Assembly (NCBI GenBank): GCA_947629905.1
Contig: CANRFM010000001.1
Location: 62,001-126,000 of the forward strand
DNA: 64,000 nt
Reading direction: 5' to 3'
DNA from: an uncultured Clostridia bacterium
Lineage (GTDB): Bacteria; Bacillota; Clostridia; Oscillospirales; Ruminococcaceae
The translations under genes were made by a program, and so were the position numbers. Shown here one piece after another: positions 26,728 through 35,475 of the stretch; positions within the stretch are counted from its first letter, which is position 1; every line of letters starts with the position of its first letter. The notes beneath the pieces were generated by a model. That model worked only from the letters and a program-made list of their open reading frames with translations. It did not search any database and was not told the DNA's origin.

Positions 26728-27516
26728 ATGAGGACGGTCTATGTGGATGTACTGCTCGTGTGCAACCTGTACATGAATTTCCTGCTCCTGCGCCTGACCG
26801 CAAGGCTGACCCACACAAAATGCCGCACCGGGCGGGGTCTGACAGGGGCAGGGCTGGGGGCTGCGGGTTCGCTGATGATCCTGCTGCCGCCCCTGCCGTT
26901 CCTGCTGTCGCTCCTGTGCAAAGCAGGACTGGCAGCCGGGATGTGCCTGATCGCATTCGGAAGAAGGCAGTTCTGGCAGAAACTGCTGTGTTTCGGGGGT
27001 GTGAGCTGTGGAATGGCAGGCATTCTGTTAGCGCTGTCACTCTCCGGGCGTGTCTGGTATGCGAACGGGAGCTGGTATCCGGACATCAGTCTGCGGGCGC
27101 TTGTCCTGTGGACGATCGCTGCCTATGGGGTGCTCTGTATCGTGCAGTATTTCCATGACCGTGCCCACCCCACGGCAGACGGCTACACGGTGCATATCCG
27201 CTACGGGACACACACGGCAGCCGTGGAGGGGCTTGCCGACACCGGAAATACCCTCGTGGACTTCTGCACGGGCAAGCCGGTCATTCTCTGCGAACGGGAA
27301 GCGCTTTCTGCTTTGCTCCCGGAAACGCTCCCGCCCGCCCGTTTCCGTCCGCTGCCGTATGCCACGGCTGCCGGAACGGGTCTGGTGTACGTATTCCGGC
27401 CGGATGAAGTCCTCATCCGGAAAGAGGGAACTGCAAAATCCGTGGACGTGCTCGTCGGTATCGGCGGACAGACGGAACATAAGGCAATTTTCAACCCGAA
27501 ACTGCTGCGCTGTTAG
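26728..27516 (+). CDS. spoIIGA: Sigma-E processing peptidase SpoIIGA
   Basis: This 262-residue membrane aspartic protease activates pro-SigE in the mother cell. About five hydrophobic segments fill residues 1-150, beginning [20 protein letters not shown]. The soluble domain carries the active-site motif [11 protein letters not shown] and a later [14 protein letters not shown], resembling the SpoIIGA C-terminus. I start at 26728, after GGGGGGATC; the frame upstream is not family-like. It lies 11 bp before sigE, its substrate. The sequence is divergent but the motif and context are convincing. Confidence 0.9.
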   Translation: MRTVYVDVLLVCNLYMNFLLLRLTARLTHTKCRTGRGLTGAGLGAAGSLMILLPPLPFLLSLLCKAGLAAGMCLIAFGRRQFWQKLLCFGGVSCGMAGILLALSLSGRVWYANGSWYPDISLRALVLWTIAAYGVLCIVQYFHDRAHPTADGYTVHIRYGTHTAAVEGLADTGNTLVDFCTGKPVILCEREALSALLPETLPPARFRPLPYATAAGTGLVYVFRPDEVLIRKEGTAKSVDVLVGIGGQTEHKAIFNPKLLRC

Positions 27517-27527
27517 GAGGTCTTTTC

Positions 27528-28232
27528 ATGAACATTTTACAAGCCGTCAAGCAATTCCTGCACAAGCTGTTCCGCCCCTGCCGGGTGGACTACATCAGCG
27601 GGTCGGACACGTTGCCGCCGCCCCTTACCAAAGAGGAAGAAGCGGCTGTATTTGTCCGACTTGCACAGGGCGACACACAGGCACGGGAAACGCTCATCGT
27701 CCACAATCTCCGGCTTGTTGTCTACATCGCAAAAAAATTCGAGACATCCAGCATCTGTCTCGAAGATCTTATTTCCATTGGCACGATCGGCTTGATCAAG
27801 GCAGTCGGCACATTCTGCCCGGACAAAAATATCAAGCTTGCGACCTATGCTTCCCGGTGTATCGAAAATGAAATTCTGATGTTCCTGCGGAAGTCCTCAC
27901 AGTACCGGGGCGAAATTTCCATTGACGAACCGCTGAACGTGGACTGGGACGGCAACGAACTCCTGCTGTCGGACGTACTCGGCACGGAAGAGGACATTGT
28001 CAGCCGTGGCATCGAGTGGGAATCGGAACGGGAAATGCTGCTGAATGCCGTTCACGACCTGCCGCCCCGGGAGCGGGAGATCCTCGAATACCGCTTCGGG
28101 CTTGGCGGGAAAAAGGAGATGACACAGAAAGAAGTCGCCGACCGCATCGGCATTTCACAGTCCTACATCTCCCGTCTGGAAAAGAAGATCATCCGGAAAT
28201 TACGGGTGGTTTTAGAGGAACAGTTAGTTTGA
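27528..28232 (+). CDS. sigE: Sporulation sigma factor SigE precursor
   Basis: This 234-residue protein is the mother-cell sigma factor. The N-terminal pro-sequence of about 25-30 residues ([18 protein letters not shown]) is amphipathic and is removed by SpoIIGA. Region 2 reads [17 protein letters not shown] and [15 protein letters not shown]. Region 4 has the helix-turn-helix [19 protein letters not shown]. It is coupled to spoIIGA with a TTAGGAGGT site. Confidence 0.96.
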   Translation: MNILQAVKQFLHKLFRPCRVDYISGSDTLPPPLTKEEEAAVFVRLAQGDTQARETLIVHNLRLVVYIAKKFETSSICLEDLISIGTIGLIKAVGTFCPDKNIKLATYASRCIENEILMFLRKSSQYRGEISIDEPLNVDWDGNELLLSDVLGTEEDIVSRGIEWESEREMLLNAVHDLPPREREILEYRFGLGGKKEMTQKEVADRIGISQSYISRLEKKIIRKLRVVLEEQLV

Positions 28233-28245
28233 AAGTAGAATTAAA

Positions 28246-28285
28246 GCAGTCGCCCAATGCGCCTGATGGCACAAAGGGCGACTGC
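28246..28285. repeat. 40-bp hairpin unit, copy 1
   Basis: GCAGTCGCCC pairs with GGGCGACTGC around a 20-base centre that can pair further (TGCGCC with GGCACA). It is identical to 28408-28447 and starts 14 bp after the sigE stop, so it may act as the sigE terminator or mRNA end. Confidence 0.75.
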
Positions 28286-28407
28286 TCAGCTTGTAAAAAA
28301 ACCCCCTTTTGAATGAAAAAAGTCGGAATCGGCTAACGTAGAATAGCCATTTTCGAGCTATTTTTTGAGGGCAAAAAACATGATTTCAGACTTTTTTGAC
28401 AGCCTGA

Positions 28408-28447
28408 GCAGTCGCCCAATGCGCCTGATGGCACAAAGGGCGACTGC
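28408..28447. repeat. 40-bp hairpin unit, copy 2
   Basis: This unit is identical over 40 bp to 28246-28285. Its right arm runs into the interspersed repeat copy B. A shortened version of its left arm ends copy A near 25790-25808. Confidence 0.75.
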
Positions 28448-28514
28448 TTTCAGGTAAGATAAAAGTAGCAGTCATGCAAGCCGACCTTTGCCGCCGTAGG
28501 CGGCATTGGGAGGC
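28435..28514 (+). repeat. Interspersed intergenic repeat, copy B
   Basis: This 80-bp stretch is inverted relative to 25726-25803 with roughly 90% identity. Compensating changes such as GCCGCCGTAGGCGGC against GCGCCGTAGGCGC suggest that the hairpin structure is kept. Confidence 0.8.
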
Positions 28515-28555
28515 AAATCGGAAGCGGCAGCCTGCCGCCGGGCAGACTTTTGCTA

Positions 28556-31315
28556 TTATCCTTTAGAAATACCAGAGACAAAATGCTTGAGCAGTCCGAG
28601 ATCAAAGACATCGATCATCCCATTCCTGTCCATATCCGCATTCTGCCATGCCGTCAGAGTTCCGCTGCCAAGCAGCCATTTCTGGAGCACGACAATATCG
28701 GCAAGCGTGGACGCCCCGTCCGCATTGACATCGCCTAAGACCGGAGGTGTATCCGGTTCAGTGGGTGGAACGGGTTCAGCGGGCGGAACGGGTTCGGTCG
28801 GCTTTACAGGTTCGGTAGGCGGAACAGGTTCGGTCGGCAGAACGAGGGGCGCTGTTTCGACAAGCCATCTCTGCCCGGCTACACCGCTGAAAGTCTCCAC
28901 GGAGGAAGCCCCGACCGCCTGCGTGTAGCGCTCTGCTGTCTTGTCATAACCGGCACGGGGTACAATGGTATATGTGCCGTCCGGATCTTTCACGAAGCGC
29001 ATCATCTGCACATTGGTGGTGGTATCCGCATCCGCAAGTACTGCCTTGCCGTCCTGCACGGTGAGATACTGCCCGCCCGAGATCAGGTAGTACAGATCTC
29101 CGGTCGCCGGTTTCACCGTCCATGCATCCTGTCCTGCAAGGGGCGTTCCGGCATCCGCATTCGTGAACTGATAGGAAAGCGCCGTGTCCATGGTCTCCCC
29201 GGCAAAGGTCACCTCATCCAAGAACCAGTTCTGACACGCAGAACCCGTTTTCCCCCAGAGTGCGCAGTTTGCGCCGGCTTCTTCCGATGCGGAAGCGATC
29301 TCCACAAAGGAAGAAGTATCTTTCTTCGGGTGGATCTGATAGCTGCCGTCAGTATTGGCAGTCAGGAGGAATTTCTGGTTGTCATTGCCCTTAAAGGCAT
29401 ACAGCTCTATATTGGTGCCGTTTTCCGTCTTGCCGCCTGTCACGTCAAGCACATACGTCTTGTCCCCGACCATGGACTGGATGTAGTAGTACCCATCTTC
29501 TGCCGGAACGAACCGGAACGTATTCTGTGTACCGGCTTCGGAAGCGCCCCACTGCTGCACATTCGTGCCGTTGGCAGCTTCTCCGCCTGCAATGTCCAAA
29601 TACAGTCCGCTGTTGGCATTGCGTATCATGAAGTACGCATTCGTAGGCAGTTCTGTCGGGGCAGTACTCCCCCAGCCGTCCTCTACACCTGCCATGAACC
29701 CCGGCGAGGGAACACCTGCGGCGGCATAGGTGGTGTAATTGACATTGCCCGCTGTTTTCTGTGCACCGCTGTAGGCAGTCGTGTAGGTCTTTGCCTGTTC
29801 AGCGGTCAGTGCCTTGTAGGTGTAGTTCGATGCCGGTCGCCATGTGCAGGGCTGTGCTGTGCTGTTGGAGTCACCGCCCTGTTTGGTGCGCTGGCAGTTC
29901 TGGAATATAGAACCCGTTTCCGAATAGTAGCCGTTGAAAGTCATCTGATCCCAGTCACAGATGACATTTCCGCCGTTTTCATAGACGCAGTTCTCAGCGA
30001 AAATTTTACCCTTGGTGATGACAGTATATGCCATGCTGAAGGTATTCACATAGTTGTTGAGCGAATGGTAATACCCCCACCGCATCAGCCCCGGTCCTCT
30101 GGTATGCGTATCGTGGAAACTGTTGGCGATCAGAGACATACGGGGGTAGTTGTCATACTGCGCCTCCAGATCTGCGCCGTCTGCCGGATAGCCTAAGATC
30201 AGCCCGTACTTGTGCGCCCCGAACGAACAGTCCGAAACCGTGCAGTAGTCCGCATCATAACAGCACGCAAGGAATTTATCCTCGTCCACTTCTCCATTGG
30301 ACGATTCCCCGTAGCCGTCATGCCCGACAAAGGTCACATGATCGACCCAGATATTTTCCCCCGAACCAAAATAGAACTGGATGGAGTCATTGTTGTTGGA
30401 ATCCCTGTCATGGGTGCTCTCAAAGTTTTTGAGAATGATATTATTGCCCGTGCCGCTTTTGCTTGCGGTGCAGAACTGCACATTGAACAGCGTGTGCTTG
30501 TCGTAGCTGCCGATGATGGTCTTGTTGCTGTGGACATAGATCCGCCCGGCGGAACACATATAGCGAGTGCCGTTCAGGTTCAGCTCCGTCACGGAAATAT
30601 TGTCGGTGACAACGATCGTGTACGGCTCGTCAGCAGTCGCATATTTCTGCAAATCGGCAAAGTTGGAAACTTCCACCGTCTCCCCGAGCAGTCCGCCGAT
30701 GTCCGCAGCCTTGACCTTTCCGGTCGTGTCGTCAAAGCAGTACCCCGCAAAGCCCTGTAAACCTGCCGGATCGAGCAGCCACTGCTGCCCCTTTTCCCCG
30801 GCATAATCTGCCACCGTCAAGCCAGTTCCCCCGGCAGTCAGCGCAAGGTCGGTATCGGCATAATTTATAATTTTATAATGCAGATCATTCCCAAGACTGT
30901 CCTTGTCGGTCGGAACGATGTACCAGTACTGCGCATGGTCGTTTTCGTTGCCGTAAATGACAGCTTCCATTCCCGAAGAAAGCCCGTACTGCATGGGCGT
31001 GAGCAGCCTGCCGGAAGCGGCATTGACGATCTTGAAGTAGCTCCCGTTCCCGTCCGCACCGCAGTAGTCGATGCGCCACTGTTCGCCGAGCGTACCGTTC
31101 TCCGCTGTCAGGGCAAGGTGGGAAGCATCTTTCGTGTCCGCCGCACTGAGGTTGGCGCTGTCGTCATAGGCAGCAATGTGCATGAGCTGCGGTGCATATT
31201 CCACACCCGCAGCGCTGACTTCCGGCGCTGTCTGGATACAGGGTACAGCCGTCAGTGTCAGCATTGCCGAAAGTGCCGCTGCAAGGCATTTCGGCAGGGA
31301 AAATCGCTTTTGCAT
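28556..31315 (-). CDS. Secreted pectate lyase (PL1) with ricin-type CBM domains and a C-terminal dockerin
   Basis: This 919-residue secreted enzyme cuts pectin backbones by beta-elimination. A signal peptide (MQKRFSLPKCLAAALSAMLT, cleaved near 37) is followed by a ricin-like carbohydrate-binding region with QW motifs (GEQWRID, QYWYIV, GQQWLLD). The PL1 parallel beta-helix has NIWVDHVTF, HDRDSNNNDS and the downstream THTRGPGLMRWG. Further ricin-like repeats and Pro/Thr/Glu linkers come next. The type I dockerin has two calcium loops, GDVNADGASTLADI and ADMDRNGMIDVFDL, which would dock it to a cellulosomal cohesin. The start at 31315 has AAGGAG 9 bases before it; the frame upstream is not signal-like. 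Confidence 0.93.
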   Translation of the reverse strand: MQKRFSLPKCLAAALSAMLTLTAVPCIQTAPEVSAAGVEYAPQLMHIAAYDDSANLSAADTKDASHLALTAENGTLGEQWRIDYCGADGNGSYFKIVNAASGRLLTPMQYGLSSGMEAVIYGNENDHAQYWYIVPTDKDSLGNDLHYKIINYADTDLALTAGGTGLTVADYAGEKGQQWLLDPAGLQGFAGYCFDDTTGKVKAADIGGLLGETVEVSNFADLQKYATADEPYTIVVTDNISVTELNLNGTRYMCSAGRIYVHSNKTIIGSYDKHTLFNVQFCTASKSGTGNNIILKNFESTHDRDSNNNDSIQFYFGSGENIWVDHVTFVGHDGYGESSNGEVDEDKFLACCYDADYCTVSDCSFGAHKYGLILGYPADGADLEAQYDNYPRMSLIANSFHDTHTRGPGLMRWGYYHSLNNYVNTFSMAYTVITKGKIFAENCVYENGGNVICDWDQMTFNGYYSETGSIFQNCQRTKQGGDSNSTAQPCTWRPASNYTYKALTAEQAKTYTTAYSGAQKTAGNVNYTTYAAAGVPSPGFMAGVEDGWGSTAPTELPTNAYFMIRNANSGLYLDIAGGEAANGTNVQQWGASEAGTQNTFRFVPAEDGYYYIQSMVGDKTYVLDVTGGKTENGTNIELYAFKGNDNQKFLLTANTDGSYQIHPKKDTSSFVEIASASEEAGANCALWGKTGSACQNWFLDEVTFAGETMDTALSYQFTNADAGTPLAGQDAWTVKPATGDLYYLISGGQYLTVQDGKAVLADADTTTNVQMMRFVKDPDGTYTIVPRAGYDKTAERYTQAVGASSVETFSGVAGQRWLVETAPLVLPTEPVPPTEPVKPTEPVPPAEPVPPTEPDTPPVLGDVNADGASTLADIVVLQKWLLGSGTLTAWQNADMDRNGMIDVFDLGLLKHFVSGISKG

Positions 31316-31372
31316 CCTAACCATCTCCTTTGTTACATTTGCAGGGATCTGTAAACATTGCCTGTTACATAT

Positions 31373-31401
31373 AGTATACCATAAACAAAACGAACTTGCA
31401 A
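31373..31401 (-). promoter_or_regulatory. Promoter of the pectate lyase gene
   Basis: The minus strand has TTGCAA (31396-31401), a 17-bp spacer ending ATGG and TATACT (31373-31378). It lies just beyond the 3' end of the upstream amidohydrolase gene. Confidence 0.65.
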
Positions 31402-31409
31402 GAGATTTT

Positions 31410-32624
31410 TCAGCAATTTTCAGCAAGCCAGTTCATCGCCGTATGGACAAAAGCCGCACTGCCCCGCCACAGGACAGAATCATCAAACCGCACCTGCGGA
31501 TGATGCTGCCCGAATTCGTAGCCGTCCTGCTTGCTGCCCGCCGTGAGGAACATACTAACTGTCGGTACATGATGGCTGACAAAGGCGAAATCCTCACTGC
31601 CGCCCCCTGCCTTGCCGCCGGAGACGACCGAGAGGTCGATCGCTGCCTCCCCGAACAGCGTGCGCATGGAAGCCATTGCCGAAGCCGCAAGCGTCCCGTC
31701 GATCATCATGCACGGGCAGAAATCGAAGAATGTCACCTCCGCTTCACACCGGAAAGCAGCCGCAATGCCCTTGCAGATCTGTTCCATGCGTGTGCGGATG
31801 AGTGCGCCGACGGCGTTTTCGGGGTCGGTCGTGCGGATCGTGCCCCACATTTCGGCAGTGTCGGGAATGACGTTGGAAGCCTTGCCCGCTTCAAACCGTC
31901 CGGTCGTGAACACCCCGAACTGGTTGCCCTCCAGTTCCCGGCTGTTGATCTCCTGTAAAGCGATGTGCATATGCGCCGCCGCCGTGATCGGGTCGATGGA
32001 TTCATGCGGTGTCGAACCGTGTCCGCCCTTGCCTCGGACGGTGATGTGGTACTGTTCGCAGGAAGTGGAGGAAATGCCGCCCCCTGCCACGAGGAACATT
32101 CCCGAAGGCATGGGCATCCCGGCAGTGACGTGAAGCATCATGGCAGCATCGACTTTTGGGTTTTCGAGCAGTCCTGCCTGTATCATATCGGGCGAACCCT
32201 GAAAGATCTCCTCTGCCGGCTGAAATTCGAGCTTGACCGTTCCGGCAATTTCATCTTCACGGGCTTTCAGGAGCTTTGCCGCCCCAAGAAGCATGGCGGT
32301 GTGCATATCGTGCCCGCAGCCGTGCATCTTGCCCGGAATTTCGCTGCAATAGGACACATCGGCTTCCTCCGTCATGGGGAGTGCATCCATATCCGCCCGG
32401 AGCAGGATCGTTCTGCCCGGTTTCTTCCCGCCCGCAAGCGCAACCACGCCGCAGCGCCCCATTTCCTGCGGTGTATAGCCCATTTCCGTGAGCTGTTCCA
32501 TGACGAGCGCTTTCGTGACCGGCAGGTCAAATCCGGTCTCCGGGTGGCGGTGGATCGTCCGCCGGAGTTCCGCCAAGGTGGGCTGAAGTGCCTGTGCCTC
32601 TGCTAAAAGCTGTTGTGTGTTCAT
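31410..32624 (-). CDS. M20D-family amidohydrolase/peptidase
   Basis: This 404-residue metallohydrolase of the HipO/AbgB/IlvA-like group cleaves N-acyl amino acids or related amides. Metal and catalytic motifs are RADMDALP, MHGCGHDMHTAMLLG and PAEE. The lid-domain motif is GKGGHGSTPHESIDP and the last metal ligand lies in GGKAGGGSEDFAF. No signal peptide is seen, so it acts in the cytoplasm. The substrate is not predictable. It has its own promoter and lies 94 bp upstream of the pectate lyase start. Confidence 0.9.
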   Translation of the reverse strand: MNTQQLLAEAQALQPTLAELRRTIHRHPETGFDLPVTKALVMEQLTEMGYTPQEMGRCGVVALAGGKKPGRTILLRADMDALPMTEEADVSYCSEIPGKMHGCGHDMHTAMLLGAAKLLKAREDEIAGTVKLEFQPAEEIFQGSPDMIQAGLLENPKVDAAMMLHVTAGMPMPSGMFLVAGGGISSTSCEQYHITVRGKGGHGSTPHESIDPITAAAHMHIALQEINSRELEGNQFGVFTTGRFEAGKASNVIPDTAEMWGTIRTTDPENAVGALIRTRMEQICKGIAAAFRCEAEVTFFDFCPCMMIDGTLAASAMASMRTLFGEAAIDLSVVSGGKAGGGSEDFAFVSHHVPTVSMFLTAGSKQDGYEFGQHHPQVRFDDSVLWRGSAAFVHTAMNWLAENC

Positions 32625-32679
32625 GTGAAATACCCCTTTCTGTCAGCCGTCCGCTGTATGGTAATGGTTTCTATCTTCT

Positions 32680-32708
32680 ATTATACAGCATTATTCCGGT
32701 AATTTCAA
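32680..32708 (-). promoter_or_regulatory. Promoter of the M20 amidohydrolase gene
   Basis: The minus strand has TTGAAA (32703-32708), 17 bp and TATAAT (32680-32685). Confidence 0.7.
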
Positions 32709-32729
32709 GTATAAAATCGAGCAGCAGCC

Positions 32730-32758
32730 TTTACAATTCAGGAAAAATATGTTATAAT
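32730..32758 (+). promoter_or_regulatory. Promoter of the small membrane-protein gene
   Basis: TTTACA (32730-32735), 17 bp and TATAAT (32753-32758) lie 32 bp before the start at 32791. It is back-to-back with the amidohydrolase promoter. Confidence 0.7.
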
Positions 32759-32790
32759 AAAACCGATACGAAAAGCCGGGAGGGAATGGA

Positions 32791-33156
32791 ATGGCAGAGA
32801 ACAGATCAGATACCGCACAGACAGCGGAAAATCCGCCGGAGCTGCCTGTCTATGAACACGCCGTCAGCCTGCAGGAAACCGGAACGGTCGAAGCGCTCGA
32901 AGCGGCAGTCATGCATTTCCGGCGTGTCGAACAGTATGCGGATGCCAAAGAACGCATTGCACAGTGCATGGAAAAGATAGAACAGCTTGAAGCAGAACGC
33001 ACCCGCCGCCGGGAAGATGTCATCGCATGGGATGCCGAAATGCAGCGCCGCCGGATGCGGAAAGCAGACCTGCTCGACAACCTGTTCCGGTTCGTGATGC
33101 TGCCGCTGTTTTTCGGTGTCGTGGTGCTTGCGGTGTATGCGATCAGTAAGACGTAA
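32791..33156 (+). CDS. Small C-terminally anchored protein with a TPR-like helical segment
   Basis: I do not recognise a named family for this 121-residue protein. The middle reads as helical-hairpin repeats of TPR-like type (ALEAAVMHFRRVEQYADAKER, then a charged coiled-coil segment rich in Glu and Arg). One C-terminal transmembrane helix (VMLPLFFGVVVLAVYAI) would anchor it with the bulk in the cytoplasm. The ribosome site GGGAGGGAATGG and a good promoter support it. It stands alone between divergent and downstream operons. Confidence 0.7.
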   Translation: MAENRSDTAQTAENPPELPVYEHAVSLQETGTVEALEAAVMHFRRVEQYADAKERIAQCMEKIEQLEAERTRRREDVIAWDAEMQRRRMRKADLLDNLFRFVMLPLFFGVVVLAVYAISKT

Positions 33157-33232
33157 GGCGGTAGGAATGGACAACAGAAGGTACAATGTGTGCCGTGGTT
33201 TTGTCAATGTTGTCAAATTCTCTGCCCGTGTC

Positions 33233-33261
33233 TTGACAATACCGCTGAATCATTGTAAAAT
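33233..33261 (+). promoter_or_regulatory. Promoter of the dideoxyhexose operon
   Basis: TTGACA (33233-33238), 17 bp and TAAAAT (33256-33261) lie 51 bp before rfbF. A further TTGTCAA pair just upstream (near 33200-33217) forms short repeats. Confidence 0.7.
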
Positions 33262-33312
33262 AATAAGGTGAGACAAATGGCAGTATTTCGCCAAAGCAGG
33301 GAGATGAAGCAA

Positions 33313-34095
33313 ATGAAGGTCGTATTATTGGCAGGAGGGCTTGGCACACGGATCTCCGAGGAATCCCAGTTCCGCCCGAAGCCGATGATCGAGATCGGCG
33401 GAAAGCCGATTTTATGGCATATTATGAAGGAATATGCCCATTATGGTATGTGTGAGTTCATCATTTGTGCAGGCTATAAGCAGCATATCATCAAGGAATG
33501 GTTTGCGGACTATTTTCTCCACAATTGTGATGTGACCTTTGACTATACAGCCGGCAGAAATGACATGATCATCCACAAACAGTACATTGAACCGTGGAAA
33601 GTCACAGTTGTGGATACCGGGCTGCAAACCATGACAGGCGGGCGCATCCGGCGCATTCAGGAATACGTGGGAAATGAAACATTCATGATGACCTACGGCG
33701 ATGCCGTCTGCGATGTGGACATAGAAAAACTGCTTGCGTTCCACCGGTCGCACGGCAAAATTGCTACGCTGACCGCCGTCCGGCAGGAACAGCAGAAAGG
33801 GGTGCTGGACATCGGCGGCGACAATGCTGTCAAGTCGTTCCGGGAAAAGAATCTTTCGGACAGTGCACCCATCAATGCAGGCTATATGGTGCTCGAACCG
33901 CAGGTGTTTGACTATATTGCCGGGGATGAGACTGTTTTTGAGCGGGAACCCCTCGAACGCCTTGCGGCAGAGGGGGAGCTGATGTCCTATCCGCACAGGG
34001 GCTTCTGGCAGTGCATGGACAACAAGCGGGAAATGGATGCCCTCGAAAAATTATTGCAGACCGGCAATGCCCCGTGGAAAAAATGGGCAGACTAA
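33313..34095 (+). CDS. rfbF: Glucose-1-phosphate cytidylyltransferase
   Basis: This 260-residue enzyme makes CDP-glucose from CTP and glucose-1-phosphate, the entry step to CDP-dideoxyhexoses. The nucleotidyltransferase motif is MKVVLLAGGLGTRISEES, then FRPKPMIEIGGKPILWHIM, and later MTYGDAVCDVD with the metal aspartates and FWQCMDNKREMD near the end. I start at 33313, where GGGAG lies 9 bases upstream; the frame back to 33268 is not family-like. First gene of the cluster. Confidence 0.95.
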   Translation: MKVVLLAGGLGTRISEESQFRPKPMIEIGGKPILWHIMKEYAHYGMCEFIICAGYKQHIIKEWFADYFLHNCDVTFDYTAGRNDMIIHKQYIEPWKVTVVDTGLQTMTGGRIRRIQEYVGNETFMMTYGDAVCDVDIEKLLAFHRSHGKIATLTAVRQEQQKGVLDIGGDNAVKSFREKNLSDSAPINAGYMVLEPQVFDYIAGDETVFEREPLERLAAEGELMSYPHRGFWQCMDNKREMDALEKLLQTGNAPWKKWAD

Positions 34096-34113
34096 CAGGA
34101 AGAATGGGAGGAA

Positions 34114-35463
34114 ATGACCATGGCAGAGTGGAAGAGTGAAGCAGAGGCAAGGGAACAGATCAAAGCCCTTGTCGCAGACTATTATCATGATTTTGTGGAA
34201 AAGAAAAAGCCCTTTGCAGAGGGTGACAGAATTACCTATGCTGCCCGTGTGTTTGATGAAAAGGAAATGCAGAGCCTGACGGATGCTGCACTGGATTTCT
34301 GGCTGACAACGGGCAGATTTTCTGACCGGTTTGAAAAGGAGTTCGCACAGTGGCTCGGCGTGAAGTATGCGCATCTGGTGAACAGCGGTTCTTCTGCCAA
34401 CCTGATTGCATTCATGGTGCTGACAGCCCCGGAGCTGGGCGAACGCCGGGTAAAGCGTGGCGATGAAGTCATCACCGTTGCCTGCGGTTTCCCGACTACC
34501 ATTGCACCGATCCTGCAATACGGCGCAGTTCCGGTGTTCGTGGATGTGACCGTACCGCAGTATAATATCGACGTGACACAGCTCGAAGCTGCCCTCTCCG
34601 AAAAGACAAAGGCAGTCATGATCGCCCACACCCTCGGCAATCCGTTTGACCTTGCCGCTGTGAAAGCTTTCTGTCAGAAGCATGACCTGTGGCTGGTAGA
34701 GGACAACTGCGACGCCCTCGGTTCTAAGTACACCATGGACGGCGAAACAAAATTCACCGGCACATGGGGCGACATCGGCACGAGCAGTTTCTATCCGCCG
34801 CACCATATGACCATGGGCGAGGGCGGCTGTGTTTATACGGACGATCCGCTGTTGCACCGGCTGATCCTCTCCTACCGGGACTGGGGACGGGACTGCGTAT
34901 GCCCCTCCGGACGGGACAATCTCTGCGGACACCGTTTTGACGGGCAGTTCGGGGAGCTGCCGCAGGGGTATGACCACAAGTACGTCTACAGCCATCTGGG
35001 CTATAACCTGAAAGTGACCGATATGCAGGCAGCTGTCGGCTGTGAGCAGCTTCAGAAATTCCCGTCCTTCATCGAACGCCGCCGCCACAACTGGGACAGG
35101 CTGCGCCAAGCCCTGCTCCCCGTGGCAGACAAGCTGATCCTGCCCGAACCTGCGGAAAACAGCGTGCCCTCATGGTTCGGTTTCCTCATCTCCGTGAAGC
35201 CGGAAAGCGGCATTGCCCGCAACGATGTGACACGCTATGTGGAAGAGCACAACATCCAGACGAGACTGCTTTTCTCCGGCAACATGATCAAGCACCCCTG
35301 CTTTGATGAACTGCGTGGCACGGATGCCTACCGGGTAGCCGGCAGTCTAAATGTGACGGAATTTATCATGAATCAGACATTCTGGGTGGGTGTCTATCCC
35401 GGCATGACGGACGAGATGATCGACTATATGGCAAAGATCATCACCGAAGCCGTCAGCCGATAA
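34114..35463 (+). CDS. rfbH: CDP-4-keto-6-deoxyglucose-3-dehydrase (E1, RfbH)
   Basis: This 449-residue aminotransferase-fold enzyme removes the C3 hydroxyl of CDP-4-keto-6-deoxyglucose with PMP and a [2Fe-2S] cluster. The E1 hallmark is visible: where aminotransferases have the PLP lysine, this has histidine in SSFYPPHHMTMGEGG. Cluster cysteines lie in RDWGRDCVC and the following DNLC. It needs an electron-donating reductase (E3, RfbI), which I do not see in the window. The gene is 18 bp after rfbF and 12 bp before the glycosyltransferase. Confidence 0.94.
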   Translation: MTMAEWKSEAEAREQIKALVADYYHDFVEKKKPFAEGDRITYAARVFDEKEMQSLTDAALDFWLTTGRFSDRFEKEFAQWLGVKYAHLVNSGSSANLIAFMVLTAPELGERRVKRGDEVITVACGFPTTIAPILQYGAVPVFVDVTVPQYNIDVTQLEAALSEKTKAVMIAHTLGNPFDLAAVKAFCQKHDLWLVEDNCDALGSKYTMDGETKFTGTWGDIGTSSFYPPHHMTMGEGGCVYTDDPLLHRLILSYRDWGRDCVCPSGRDNLCGHRFDGQFGELPQGYDHKYVYSHLGYNLKVTDMQAAVGCEQLQKFPSFIERRRHNWDRLRQALLPVADKLILPEPAENSVPSWFGFLISVKPESGIARNDVTRYVEEHNIQTRLLFSGNMIKHPCFDELRGTDAYRVAGSLNVTEFIMNQTFWVGVYPGMTDEMIDYMAKIITEAVSR

Positions 35464-35475
35464 GGGGAAAGCACA

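Larger units (their letters stand above)
28233..28555. other. Gene-free region of repeats between sigE and the pectate lyase gene
   Basis: This 323-bp stretch holds two identical 40-bp hairpin units (28246-28285 and 28408-28447) and the interspersed repeat copy B (28435-28514). Near 28523-28538 there is a GC-rich hairpin, GCGGCAG-C-CTGCCGC, which may end the convergent pectate lyase mRNA. No coding frame is supported. Confidence 0.7.
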
